Assembly (NCBI GenBank): GCA_963931865.1
Contig: OZ007510.1
Coordinates: forward strand, 6,239,399 to 6,303,398
Direction of reading: 5' to 3'
DNA length: 64,000 nucleotides
Source of the DNA: Axinella damicornis
Lineage: Eukaryota > Porifera > Demospongiae > Axinellida > Axinellidae
Both the position numbers and the translations under genes were made by a program. Shown here piece by piece: positions 32,768 through 45,368 of the stretch; positions within the stretch are counted from its first letter, which is position 1, and each line of letters opens with the position of its first letter. The notes below the pieces were generated by a model. The model was given only the letters and a program-made list of their open reading frames with translations. It did not search any database and was not told the DNA's origin.

Positions 32768-34502
32768 CATGAAGGGGAGACTGGAGCCAGCAGGACTGAC
32801 CCTCGCCCAGAGAACAGGCAACAAGAAGGTGACACTAGTCGACAACCTGGACTGCTATATACCTCATCCCTCCAGCAGAAATTGTCCACAGAACTGCATC
32901 TGTTAGCACAACAGGTGACCAATGAGGTTGTCTAGGTGTCAAGAGGACATGATGACATCATCATTGCAGCAGAGGCCGAGGAGCCGCAATGACCATGATG
33001 TCATCATGCGCTCTTGTGTCTATTGTACCTGATTCAAGTCAAGGTGCTTCTTTTCACTGCTATTTCGGTTATTTCCTAGTTTTCGTGACTAGTCATAACA
33101 TTGGCTCCACCAGTCTTCGTGGTCACAGGGTCCTTTCAAGAACAGGAAACACGAGATGACTGCTAGAAACCGGTTTTATTCCAGCATTTATATAGTTCTC
33201 AGATGTCTTTACTATTGTTTTATCTAGTTAAATTTGGCTGCACCTCTTCGCAATCAAAGTTGTTGTATACGGGCATACATGAACACTGTATACGCTGTAG
33301 CACATGTTCGCCCCTAATGCCCTAGCTATTGCAGCTGCAGGGTGGTGCCCAACAAGGAATCTTGATGTCCTGCCTTGTATTGTCTGTCCGAGGCTGGCGT
33401 TCACGAGGTAGATGATCAATACCGTTCCTTGTTCACAGTGCCGGGGACAGATGGACTATTATAATTGTTGGGCACCACCTCCCATGTGTCTACCCTCTGT
33501 GTACCTGACGTCATTGCATGTGACCATATCTCCCAGGCCTTCCCCACCATAATTCATACTGGAAGCGATCAAATGATGGCGGTGGGAACGGCCTGGGAAC
33601 AAGGCTAGTGGCAAATGCCGTTGGACAAGGTATCCATCTCTAGTGTTGGTAACAATGGTAACCATGGTAACCATGGTATTGGTGGAAAGGAGGTAGTTCC
33701 CTCTGACCAGTGGGATCGGCTCCATTCCAATACTTGTTGTGATCTAAACATGCACCATGGTGATGAATCTGAATGTTACCTGCAGTGAATGACTTTCCCA
33801 GGAGACCCAGTGCACGGCAGGTGCTAGTGCAGGGAAGCTCATGGCAAGACTTCGATGAGGTACAGTCATCTAACTATGCACACAATCTGTTATGCTATTT
33901 ACCCTGGGAAGTGTGGTCAAGGTGGAGCTACGACTAAATTTCCCCATGATTACACAAGTAAACATAGTAGATATCCGACTTCTACCGCAGTACTAGTGAA
34001 TGTGGGGAAATTTCCCATAACCTCCAAGTCAACATGGTAAGTATCTACCGCAGTACTAGTCATAAGAATCACTCTGTTTCGAGGGTAGGTGGGAGATGAG
34101 ACTGGGCTTTTGTGTTGTTGAGTGTCTTTGTCACTGACAGCAGCTGGATCAACGAGTTTTATTCTTATCCTTCCCAATAACAGTCATACAACTACCTTGA
34201 CTGAATCCTCTATTTACCAACTAGACTGACATTAAATTTGCTCCAAATCTTCTTAATGGGGCTGCATAACGTGACTGCTAATTTCTACACTGTACAGATT
34301 TTCTCAGATTGTCTCTGTAATCAGTACGCACAGTCACCCACACACCACTCACACACACACACCCGCACACACACACGTGTACCTACATCACAGATCGCTA
34401 TGGCCTGCCACTGAAGCACATTGAAGTGGTCGACAAACTGAAGCCGAGTGCTCCCAAAATTGCATGCAACGTACTCTCATCAGAATGTCAGAATGTACTT
34501 CA
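31540..34502 (+). CDS. Coding-like segments of an unrecognised plus-strand gene
   Basis: Four plus-strand segments look coding and end at plausible donors. About 31547-31687 includes AVAVFSVKRQGQFDVSWKRQ and ends near AGGAG|GGTGAGG. About 32810-32913 includes SLQQKLSTELHLLAQQ and ends at CAG|GTGACC. About 33800-33857 includes RQVLVQGSSWQDFDE and ends at GAG|GTACAG. About 34396-34502 includes RYGLPLKHIEVVDKLKPSAP and ends at CAG|GTGGAC. Phases between them do not all match, so exons are missing or some segments belong to different genes. I recognise no domain and assign no function. Confidence 0.3.
32735..32766. repeat. (CA)n microsatellite
   Basis: About 16 CA units, preceded by a degenerate CA-rich stretch from 32699. 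Confidence 0.9.
32940..33016. repeat. Palindromic mini-MITE, second copy
   Basis: Outer arms 'caagaggacatgatgacatc' and 'gatgtcatcatgcgctcttg' pair imperfectly; same family as the perfect palindrome at 17513-17565, with a 25-nt G/C-rich centre instead of 5 nt. Confidence 0.75.
33530..33607. mobile_element. Decayed TAGYC MITE
   Basis: Inverted repeat 'tcccaggccttccccacc' against 'ggtgggaacggcctgggaac', ending AAGGCTA. The left terminus is degraded. Confidence 0.55.
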
Positions 34503-34926
34503 GGTGGACCTGGGAACGAGGCTAACTCTGTAGGTTCAAGAACGTAATTCGATCTGTCAGCATGCAATACAAGCAACAACACAACTCTGACATCTGCAGT
34601 ACCACCTTACATTACAATTGAGGTATGTCAGACCTCGCACAATTTCTAACGATTCATACACCTTATTCATACACACAATGCAATGTAATTATATAAGTGG
34701 AGAACAAGCTGGGTACTATATGCCTCCACACACAATAGTACAGATCTGTAATCAGACTCAACATTGTTGCTCGGGGCCTGCATGACAAGTTTACGTTTGT
34801 TAGGAATGACACTCATTTCAATTTATGCAAACAATTCATTGATAGCTTTCAGAGTGCCCATGGATAGAGCTAGGGACTGGAGTAATTTCTTGCATGCATA
34901 CTCTGAGCCTGCATGGAAGTACATTG

Positions 34927-37900
34927 TCAATTGAAATTGAATTGCACATAACAGTCTGGTGTTCTGAATGTAAAGTAGTAGTTAGCTGCAGGGCAAAACC
35001 TCCTTGCAGCAATCTCCACCAAATACGTCCACATCACCAGCCCCGTTCCCACCGTCAACCCAGAAATGGTGAACAAGTGTGCTGCCTGAGACCCGAATGG
35101 CTGTACAATATACATCATTGCTGTTAAAGAGAAGATAAAGTTTCACTGAACAAAGAAGCTTCTCAAATGTATACTTTATTATGGAAAGAACAGTCAGTTT
35201 TCAATCCCATATATCTGGTTCCAGCTATTGCATATAGCCCTGTGGGCTAATAATCAGAGGTACATAGAATTTCAGTTCGTAGCTGGTCCTGACAGCTGCA
35301 TCAAGTTATTCTAAAACAGACCATCATAAAACCCTAGAAACAACAGTGAACAAAACACAAGAATAAGACAAGTAGTGATGTACCTCCAATTCCTGCAAAC
35401 AGAACAAGGAAAACGGGGGCAAAGAACCCGACACCCATTGAGACATGGTAGTCATGAAATATAGAGGACACCAGGAACACAGGGAAGATGGCTACCAGAG
35501 GGCTGTGCACCACCTACACAGAATTTAACACAAGCCATTTACAATGTTCTTTCAATTGGGGTTTAACACAGAGCTATTGCTTTAGAAACCAGGGCACCCT
35601 GGAACACATGCCCAACATCAGTACCCAAGACTGCCGAGTAGCTTTTAATGTGGCTCACCTTTCTCAGATCCTGGTAAATATAGACATGCAACCACTCATA
35701 GACAGGCATGTTCCATTTCCGGTAATAGGTGGCAAAGTTCTTACAGTTCCACCAATCTGTGTAGAATTGTCTGTCAGCAAAGCATGTAATCTCTGCCCCA
35801 AAGTTCATCCACGTTTGTAGCAGGCAGGCATGGGACATTGCTATTGCCACAAAGCCAAGCAAAACACAACAAATCAAGCTGTCAACAAGCATGTCCAGAC
35901 TGTGGGAAAAATGTGTGATAACAAACAATAAACAACAATAATAACACTAATAACACTAATAACATTCCCCACCTCCTGGGGGTGAGGTTACTTTCATGGA
36001 AGGTGGCAGACAGGTTTGCTCTGTGCATGTATCTCAGTGTTATGTGGTAAGTTATACCAGTGAAGCAGTTACGTATTGAACCTTGCTGTTGACTAGCTTC
36101 CAAGCCTAGAGGCGGTCAGTTGCTGGAGACAGGGATAATCACGACTCAACATGTTAAACTCACTGGAATGACTTGGGAAAGAGGACATCCTTGAAAATCA
36201 CCAGTCCATAGAAGAGTATGGAGATGAACTGTAGTTGGGAACAATGATAGTCTCAGAACTGGTTTATAACAATGTGTGCTTCACACACCTGTAAGAAATA
36301 GACCACTGCTTTCCACCAGTTGATGGAACCACTCTCCCTGTATGCTAGCATACATTTCACATTAGTGCTATACACATGATCCATCTCACCTGGGGTAGTT
36401 GTCTCTGTACAGCAGGGTAGGAGAGAATAGAAAGTACAGATACTGTGAGAATGAGCCCACCTGGGGCTCCATCTGCCCAGCATACCACACCGTAGGACCT
36501 GTAGCGTGCATGTGTGTGTTACCAGTGAATTGTCTATAGTCTCTCATACCGACTCCCTCCCACTGCAAGAAGGCTAGCAACTCCCTTTGAACACAAGGGC
36601 AGTTATCCAGAACATTGCTCATAGTCAATTACCATGAAAGTGGGCAAAACAGTTGAGAAACCTGTCAGTACCATGCACTCACGACTACATGGTGCTTCCT
36701 TGTTCAAAGAAGTAGTGAAGCCACATGAGATAATACTTGCTGTATAGGCTTCTACCGGAAAGTATGGTCAAGTACGTGAGATAATCAGCCAGCAAAATTC
36801 TATCACTTTATTCACCAGACCCTCCTACTCATGTGTATACTGAGTGTTTGGAACGAGACAAGTAGTCCCCAGAAATTGTCTGCTGACTTCCATAGGTACA
36901 TTCACTAGGTGATGACCAACTGTTGGATTCACAAATTTTCAGTTCTGAATAATAACTCCTGTCAGGATAGCGTAAACCATCAATTATCGGCATGACTTTA
37001 TTATCGGCACCCGGCATACCAATTATCGGCGCTTAGTAAACGGAGAGTACACGGCGAAAATACGGATTCCGTTCGCCCTACGTCATCGTCGCGCAAGCTG
37101 TTTACAAGACTAAAGCTTTGCAGAAGGTTTGTCTTTGTTTAAAACGTTGTAACTGGGTGTTATTTACTGTCCTTTTAGCCATTTTATGTTGTAGGGCTGT
37201 TCATGTCTAATCAAAAGTAGGGTAGGGGGAGACCACGACCTTGGATCCTCCCCCGCGACTGGTTCTGACTTTTGAGGACGACTAGTATGACTGTGCTGGA
37301 TCAGAATGGGTGGAGTGCGTGTGCAAGAGATGGCTCCACGAATGTGCCAAGTACTGGATGTGGAAGAAAGAGAATTGTTTTGCTTTTACTGTGTAGTGTG
37401 ATGAACGAATTTTATTCAAAAATTCATATATTGAAGGGGTTGCATGCTTTGGTGGTTTTTTTTCACTGGGTGATAGATAGAATGGCCATGAACCTGGGGG
37501 ATTTATGGTGGATTTTTGTGGCCTTCAGGGGATGGAGGTGAGTCGATGCTATCAGCATGTGCCGATAATTGACCCAGGATTATCTATGGGAGTACTAGGC
37601 AGTGACGATAATACGTACAGGGTGCCGATAATTGATTTGCGTGAGGTTGCATTCGCTAGTGCACCGCTAAAAGCCGGAAATACGTAACAGCTTTAAAGGT
37701 GGTAGGGCTAATAGAGGGCGTGACGGTCTATACGTCGGTGCAAGTTTGGTGTCCTGGAACCGTTCCTAGACGATGCTGCAAATCATGCAAATTCAGGTGA
37801 CGATAATTGGTGGTTTACGCTACCTGATTTGTCGTCTTTGTTCCATGGGTATATGACCTTGTATGCATTCTCACGGATGAATGAGTAGCTTTTCATACAA

Positions 37901-38571
37901 AGCCTCATCTGAAGGGGAGAGAGGTTATCATATGAACCTATGTATTTACAGCAGCATGTTACCCAGACCACCTGTTCAATTGTTGAAAGTACTCGAAAGA
38001 AAGGAGGAAAAGAGAGCGTCCAGATGACTGATACCACTCCGAACCATGAGCCAACGACATAGAAACAATACAGCAGAATGAAGAACACACTCCCACAATG
38101 CTGGTTATGCACAGAAGTCCATATCTGGATGGGTGGGAGACAGCTACACAGTTGGTAATGTTCATGACACCAGCAGTACAGTATGAGTGAGGCTGACCTG
38201 AAATACAGGATACACAAGAAATGCACCTGCCAACTGCACACCTTCTAGAGCTACGAACTTTGCCACATCTGCATATGACCCGAGGCACAAGTGTAACACT
38301 GTCAGATCCACACAGAGCCTGCACAGGAAAACCCAGCATTGGAGCACATCACCATAATTTATTGTATTGACTCAGGACACCGTCAAGGAGCTTGCACTAA
38401 GCTATACCTAAGACACTTGGGATCCTGACTCCTGAGGCTAAAATCATCCTGAGTACAAACCTTCCAGCTGTGTATGAATCTCTGATCACCACGCACACGA
38501 ACAACAACCCCACTTGGACCACAAAAATATTGTACAGGCCACGCACGTGTGGGTCTGTCTCATACAGATGG
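34927..38571 (-). CDS. SOAT: Sterol O-acyltransferase (MBOAT family), N-terminus not found
   Basis: Ten exons with fully compatible phases: 38461-38571, 38198-38318, 37972-38124, 37824-37908, 36390-36498, 36289-36337, 36164-36228, 35659-35899, 35384-35513, 34927-35120 (TGA), about 418 residues. Diagnostic segments are KSYSFIRENAYKV, QYLYFLFSPTLLYRDNYPR, FADRQFYTDWWNCKNF (the FYxDWWN motif of SOAT/DGAT1) and FHDYHV, carrying the catalytic-position His. LFSPTLLYRDNYPR and the YYRKWN context favour SOAT over DGAT1. These ER membrane enzymes esterify sterols with long-chain acyl-CoA. Several exons are hydrophobic, fitting multiple membrane spans. The N-terminal cytosolic region (roughly 130 residues in vertebrate SOAT1) is not identified; it may lie in 38.6-40 kb or be highly diverged. 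The fourth intron carries a pogo-like element right at its donor. The P450 array is divergently oriented 1.6 kb away. Confidence 0.9.
36970..37820. mobile_element. Pogo-like non-autonomous element in a SOAT intron
   Basis: An 851-bp element with termini GCGTAAACCATCAATTATCG and the complement at right (one mismatch), flanked by TA on each side (36968-36969, 37821-37822). Subterminal 'gccgataattga' motifs recur. TA target sites fit the Tc1/mariner/pogo superfamily. In the plus strand at about 37299-37396 a frame reads SEWVECVCKRWLHEC, resembling the C-terminal zinc-finger tail of some pogo transposases. The rest of a transposase is absent. A diverged relative is at 63040-63545. Confidence 0.7.
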
Positions 38572-40200
38572 CTATAGGAATAACAAACATCACCATGGTC
38601 ATAAAAGCTATCCACAATAGACACATATATTCCAAGTTCTAGGATCTTGTTAATACCCTTGCCAATTCCTCAGGCTAACATTGACCTTGGACAGCTTTGG
38701 CTATCAATTCTCAGACCAATGCCTACTTTACAAGGGACGGTCTTGGTTTGAAGACCTTCTCGGAGCTCCCTCGTGCAACCCTGCAGTAACAATGTGCATA
38801 ACGGAAAATGGAATACACTTTCTGTGATACATAACTCAACTCAGTACATTGCACAACCGTACTGACTACACATAGTACTGAAAATTGCACTATGGCCAGC
38901 TGCTTGAACTGGTGAGATTGGCATACCCATATAATTACGCACTTATCAAAGTGGTATCATATAATAAAGTTTGATTGATATAATAGTTTTGGATACCGTC
39001 TCTGAGGGGCTAAGATATTCATTGGATGTACATGCAGGGTCGTAGCTACATGACAAAAGTTGTCAGATTGCTTTACCGAGTTTAATGGCATACTGAGGGA
39101 TTCTCCGGTCAAAAGCCCGCCTCAAAATTGACACCGTCTGCTTTTAAGCATGTAGTTTCACGAAGACTATAGCCATACAATGATGCATAGCCTACACTTT
39201 GAGCTCAATTCTATTTTAATTTTCCTCGGCATCCCGTTTCTATTCCCATTTCAGTATTGTAGACATAATATTATTATTGCCAGTACTTATATGGCGAAAG
39301 ATATTATCGGCTCTGCAGAAATTCCTGTAGAGGATACCAAAAGCGTGCAACGCGCTGGGGTTGTTTGGGTCTGCCAGACCGAGACTCATTGCTGTACGTG
39401 TAGATTTCCCAGCTTAGCGAAAGTTAATAGCGGAAGTGACTCGCTGATGCATTGTAGACTCACAAATGAGCGTTCAATGACAGAATACACCTGGTGATAG
39501 TAGCCTCGTTCCCAGGCTCTCTCCTCCAAAAAAAAAAACAACAAAAAAAAGGGGGCCGTTGGCAGGTGTGCAGATCTAGAATTTGAGCTCGCTGTTCACT
39601 GCGGTTAGTTTGCGGTAAATACTCCGCCATGGTTTGTTTACGGGATTGACAGTTCAAAGGTGAACCGTCCTGTGTCTCGGATCTGGATAAGTCTGGGACC
39701 AAGAGAGGACATAACAGCATAGCCGTACTGGTTCTATATCTATGATACCTGCCATGAGAGGCGCATAATTGCTACTACGTATCAACTATGTACTCAGGCT
39801 GAGTCTCAGCGCCTTTCTCCTGAAGCGGTGGACTTGAACCTCGACTTCGGACTTGGACTTGCGACTGGTCCTCCATCATTCACGATCTCAATTTCATGTT
39901 CTACAACACAATGATTGCAGATTGCATAATAGCCTAAGTGGTCAATTACTTCCATGATCCATGCCAGTAAGTGGCAGGAAGTTACTGAAGACAATGTCCC
40001 ATTCCAGTACCACACTGGTCTCATTCCAGTCCTTCCTTCCTCCGGTTCCGAGACCCACCCCACCCCCCCCCCCCCCCCCCCGCTCTGGGCTATTCGATCA
40101 CTGTTGCTGCTGCGCTGCGCTTTTCTCCACCAGCCACTGTCAGCACATGTTCTTGCGTTCATTCGTTCGCCCACGTGGAGTCTGACAGATAATCAGGATC
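38572..40200. promoter_or_regulatory. Divergent intergenic region between SOAT and P450 copy A
   Basis: About 1.6 kb between head-to-head genes. The last 250 bp before the P450 ATG (from about 39960) are conserved upstream of copies B (45840-46048) and C (57703-57920). Shared strings are 'cattccagtccttcc', 'gttcttgcgttcattcgttc' and 'cacgtggagtctgacagata'. The E-box-like CACGTG is retained in all three. This is presumably the P450 promoter/5'UTR. A poly-C run (40064-40081) and a poly-A-rich tract (39527-39549) are present. SOAT 5' exons may be hidden here. Confidence 0.5.
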
Positions 40201-43200
40201 ATGTACGTCTTGAGGCGAGACGTTGGACTTGTTGCACGCCTTCGAAGTAACCCCTTTCTCAGGTTCACCAGCTCAACCCCCCACCCCCAGTCTTCAACTG
40301 GTGAGAATGGCTCCAGCACCAGTGGCACTGCAAGGCCCTTCAGAGACATCCCAGGCCCTAGAGGGCTTCCATTCATTGGGACTGCTTTGGAGTACGCCAA
40401 ATCTAGCAATAAGTATAGAATGACTCAAGTAATGGAACAACGAGTGGCTAAGTACGGCACAATCTACCGAGAGAAGATGATTCCAATAATGCCAGAGCAG
40501 GTGGTGATATCCAATCCGCAGGATGTGGAGACAGTGTTCAGGGCTGATGGTCCGTGGCCAAATAGACCAGGAGGCGGACACATTATTCGAAAATTAAGAA
40601 AAGCTGCCAAGATGGAAGGCGGGATTCTTTTGTCGTAAGTAGTTGTGTTGGAGGCAAAACTGATCATTTGTATAATGCACCCATAAAATTCATTGTAGGC
40701 AAGGTGAGGACTGGCATCATCAGCGTCAACCGATGTCAAAGTTCGCAATGGTACCAAGGAAGGTTGGTGAATACCATAGGGGTTTCAATGGCATTACACA
40801 AGACCTCCTGAAGAACATCGTTCAGCTTAGAGATCCAGAGACTAAGATTCTCTCTGATGTGCCCAAACTTCTCTTCAAGTGGTCTTTTGAGTGTAAGTAT
40901 ATTTATTCGACGTGGATATTTGTCCATCAGGAAGTACATACTTTAGGTATAGGTAATGGAAATGTGCACGCATCTAGAACTGGCCCTGGCCCTAATATAC
41001 CCTAACCCATCGCCCTACTTCCTGTCGGACCAATAACCACTTTGAAGTATATTACCAGTACGTAGTACCCAGGATGATGCAGTCATTCTGCAAGCATGAT
41101 CATTGAAAAGTTCACTCTAGTAGACTATGATAAAATTCTTTCTCCAAGTGGTGCATACGACTATATACATAGCTAAGTAGTCTTCTAACCTCTGCATAGC
41201 CTGTTTCCGTTGACTCCTGGAATGTGAATTCGTTGCTCCTGATTCTTTTGTTGCCGGTGTTAATCCTGCCCTGAGCATGTGAGCTTCATGACTTCTACGC
41301 AAAATCTCGTGACAGATCGATTGCCATGATCATGCATGACATGCACATACTGGTATCCACACAATCTGTGAAGTGCTGTGTTCATGGCACTGGCTGCATA
41401 CATAGGCAATGCTTTAACATACTTGTAGGACTCAGAAGAGGTGGTCATCCCTCAGAGGTGGGTATTCATGTGATCTCATCTCCTACAATACATTGGGTTT
41501 ACTCACAAAGGTGAATAAAACTTTACCAGAATTGTGAATGTTGTAGCCCTACGGAGAGTATGGAGAAATGAGACAGTTAGCACGACTGTGATGCAGGTCC
41601 TAACTGGTTGTCAGTTGCAATCATCTGTGACACTATACACTATTACTGTTGGTGATCACAACAGTATAAGGTGGTAATCCTACGTACCTTAGGGACAGTC
41701 ACTGAGATCACTCTTTCTCATACGTACTCCCGCAGCTGTGGCCTATTTTGTCCTGGGAAAGCGGCTGGGATGCCTGGAAGCTGGACAAATTCCACCTGAC
41801 TGCAAGGCATTCATAGATTCGGTGAACAGGTCCTTCACCTCCACATTTGAATTGATATTTGCGGTTCCATTTTACCTCTTGTGGGAGAATAAGATATGGA
41901 AGGAAGGTGTGGAGTCAATGGCTAGTGTAAACAATCTTGCCATGAAGTTCATCAAGGAAAGGATGCAGGAGATAACGGAGGAGGAAAAACGTGCTTTGGA
42001 GAACAGCGAGGAGGTTCCAGGTGAAGTTGACTTCCTGACCTACCTAGTGCATTCGGGAAAGCTGAGTCCAGAGGTTCTGTCTTCGAATGCTGTGGATCTA
42101 CTGTCAGCTGGGATAGAAACTGTGAGTAAGTAACTATATGTGGTGATTAATGATTATTATGGTCACATGCATCTGCCTAGCTGTGCAGTTGTTACACACT
42201 TGCCTTGGAAATGTACACGATCGGCCATAATACGTTTAGTCGTACAGAGTGTAGAACAGCAAGTAGCGAAAACTGTGATTCCCATTATAGTATTAGCCTT
42301 TACCAACCAATGATGTCGTGAGACTTTCAGCTTCATTGTGTCACATCTGGTAGGTTCTGTGTGAACAGAAAGGGCGGGACAGGGCGAGGTGGGTAGGTGC
42401 ACCTGAAGGGTATGTTTAAGTAAATGACTGACCTCCAATGTGTACAGTTAGTAAATAGTTAACTAACAAACAATTACATGGTTACATAGCTATACCAGTG
42501 CATGACTTGGTGAAAGTGAGTTCAGCTTCACCTCATGCAACTTCTACCAGTCCTTCATCACCAAATTGCACTGACATCCATACTACGTATATATTTATAA
42601 GATGCATGGAATACACTAAATCCCACTTGTGCGTGCATAGCTACACAGGCCATTTGATATGGAGCACAAGACTAGTGATTGAGAGTCCAGAAACTAAATG
42701 CAGAGTCAAAAACAGTTCAGGGACTGTAAATAAAATAGAAGTCGATGGGGTCTCTCTGATTTAGCCTCCTTGGAAGTACTTAGTTCTGGAATGTATTATG
42801 TATGAGTTTGTCTTCTCAGCTGCATATCTTGTTGCTTGGCTCCCCTGTTGCACAAGGTGGAGGAGGAGTGTATTCTTAAGCTTATTGCGTGATGTTTGGT
42901 TTGTGTGTGTGTGTATATACCGGTATTCATGGTGGACCCTGACACATCTGTTCACCATTACTCTTTTAGACGTCCTACACACTTGCCTGGGTATTGTATT
43001 GCCTGGCTACTAATCCCGATGCCCAGCAGAAGCTTCGTAAGGAGGTGATGGACACTTTGGGCTCTGATAACATTGTGACCCCTACTCATATCAGCAAGAT
43101 GCCTTACCTTCACAACTGTGTGAAGGAGACAATGAGGTTAGTATGGTACACTAGTGCTATTGATAAGCCCAAGGGGAGAGGAAATTTACGAGCTCTGTAC

Positions 43201-44742
43201 CATTTCAGTTTACTGGTATGTTATGCAGGCTAGCACGGTGAATGACCATAATTGGTAGTTAGATGATCGTAATTAGCACTTGTCGTAATTGGTCTACAGT
43301 AAATAAACATTACACAGTGTCTTTCGTCCGCCCACACAGTGTAGTACAAAGTGTCCATACATGCATGCTACATCACCTGCAGCCTAGAAAGCTTTTATTT
43401 GCAAAATTCAAAAAGCATACATACATGCGTGTTTCAGACAACTCACTGTTTGTTTGTCCTATTGTACTCAAGCCTTGCTTTGGCACAATTGTTTGCAGAT
43501 TATACCCACTTACTGGCGTAAACCAAAGGCAACTACAGCAAGACGTGGTCCTCTCAGGATACAGAGTCCCTAAAGGAGTAAGTGTACTGTAACTGTACAC
43601 TGATGCATGGGTACTGAATGGGCACAAGAAGTATACCTTTCTGAAGGCAGTGCCTGGAGGAACTGTTTCCATGAAGTATACTTTCTTCTAGCTACCTGTA
43701 TTAATTAGGAACAGGTCTCTCTGATGTGGACATGCAGGACTGTACTACTGTATAATGCCACTGCTTTGTAAACTTGCATGCTGCAGTCCAGCTGGCACAG
43801 GGCATATCTCCAAGGACATTGTTAGTTAGTTAAACTTTGTTAAATCCTTTCAGCCTAATCGCTATTCTGCCAGGGAGTTTCCTCCTTCACACTGCTCTTT
43901 CAATATTCGAAATTGGCACGGCATTGGAAACATACTGTACTTTTAGCAAATATCAAGCATACTGGGAGGCACGGCTTTACATCCACACAGTATATAACAT
44001 GGCTGCAGGAGTTTATTCTTAGCAACATACATCAATTCCAGTTCAAAAAGAGTACTTGTTCCTAGGCACTCTACAGCCCCGAAGGAGATGCATTCATGAG
44101 TAGATTCTCTTATCTCTGGACTTCATACCACAAACTACCTATACAGACAGCCCCACCTCCAACTATGGATATACTAGCAAAGGCTTCTGGAATGTATGTG
44201 TGTACAACGTAAAGCTGGGGTGGAACAGGTTGCAATGGATATGTGGCAGTTTACTAATGTAACTATCACTGCTCATCAACGTCATGTTTCTCCCTCCTGT
44301 CTTGTTCATATAGACCCAGGTAATGATGCCATTGACTGTAATGGGAAGAATGTCCGAGTACTTTCCTGAGCCAGACCGTTTCCTTCCGGAGAGGTGGAGC
44401 AGAGAGAACAAGGACACACTACCAAACATGTTTACCTCCCTACCTTTTGGATTTGGGACACGCATGTGTGTAGGTGAGGAATGGCAGTCTGGCAATGAGC
44501 TTTCAAATTTGGTGGCTATACTTGTTTACTACTTGTGACTGTAAAATCACTTCGCTCTGTTTACTAACATAATTCCTACAGGTCGTCGTATTGCTGAGCT
44601 GGAGTTGTACATTGCCTTGTCCCACATAATGAACAACTTCAAGGTTGAATTCCCCGAGAACGCTCCCATGGACTATATCCTGAAGATCCTTCTTATTCCA
44701 GAAAGGCAGCTAAATTTGATTGTCCATGACTTGACCAAGTAA
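40201..44742 (+). CDS. Mitochondrial-clan cytochrome P450, copy A
   Basis: Seven exons: 40201-40634, 40699-40892, 41736-42121, 42970-43136, 43499-43577, 44314-44473, 44582-44742 (TAA); 526 residues, the usual P450 length. The ATG opens an Arg-rich, acid-poor N-terminus typical of a mitochondrial presequence, then a Pro hinge (DIPGPRGLPFIG). Other landmarks are helix C WHHQR (WxxxR), helix I AGIETTS across the exon 3/4 join, helix K ETMR (ExxR), PERW, and the haem loop FGFGTRMCVGRRIAELEL. CxGRRxAELE is characteristic of the mitochondrial clan (CYP11/24/27 and invertebrate relatives), which uses adrenodoxin and commonly hydroxylates sterols or secosteroids. The substrate cannot be inferred. All splice sites are GT-AG and all phases agree. 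It differs from B/C notably in the exon 1 end (PGGGHIIRKLRKAAKM) and lacks the intron 3 MITE. Confidence 0.93.
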
Positions 44743-45331
44743 CTAACTTAGTATGATGTTACATTGTATATAGCTGCTTCAAGATAATACTGCAAGTGCA
44801 ACTTGAATTTTGCTATAGTATAATTATTTTGTGTACTGCATGTAGAGTGCTACTTATTGCTGATGGGTTTTTTTGTTGTTTTTTTCTGTAATAATTTGCA
44901 ATAATGCAAGGGTTACACAAATAGCGAAAAGTGCTAATGCGAGTATGCACCCTGTTACATATTACTATTACAATGTTGGTCTTGCATATAGATGATTGCA
45001 TTAGCGAGCCCCACACTGAGAGTGGCACTGAGCAAGGTTGTAGCAATGACCGCTATTCTACTGTGCAGATAGACACAATAACCTTAATTAGTCCACACCG
45101 CAATTGTCTGCCGCATATATACATGAAACATTACTTTTCCAGCCATGTATCATACTGGTACTGTGTACTCGATGGCATGCAGGGAGGAACAAGGCTAAGA
45201 AGACAGAAACAAAAGCACCGAGTATATAGCAAATAAGACCAGGAAGAAAGGGCTGAAAGTTATACTGAGCTATAGATATGGATATTGGCTGGACTAACCT
45301 ATAGTCCCACAGCCAATTGATATTCTCCCCC

Positions 45332-45368
<37 letters not shown>

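Noticed and set aside
32496..32935. His/Thr-rich ORFs near the CA repeat
   Set aside because: Composition is due to the microsatellite; only the part after it (from about 32810) is kept as a weak coding-like segment.
37272..37541. 89-codon ORF as an independent gene
   Set aside because: It lies wholly inside the pogo-like element and a SOAT intron; only an adjacent frame shows a transposase-like zinc-finger remnant.
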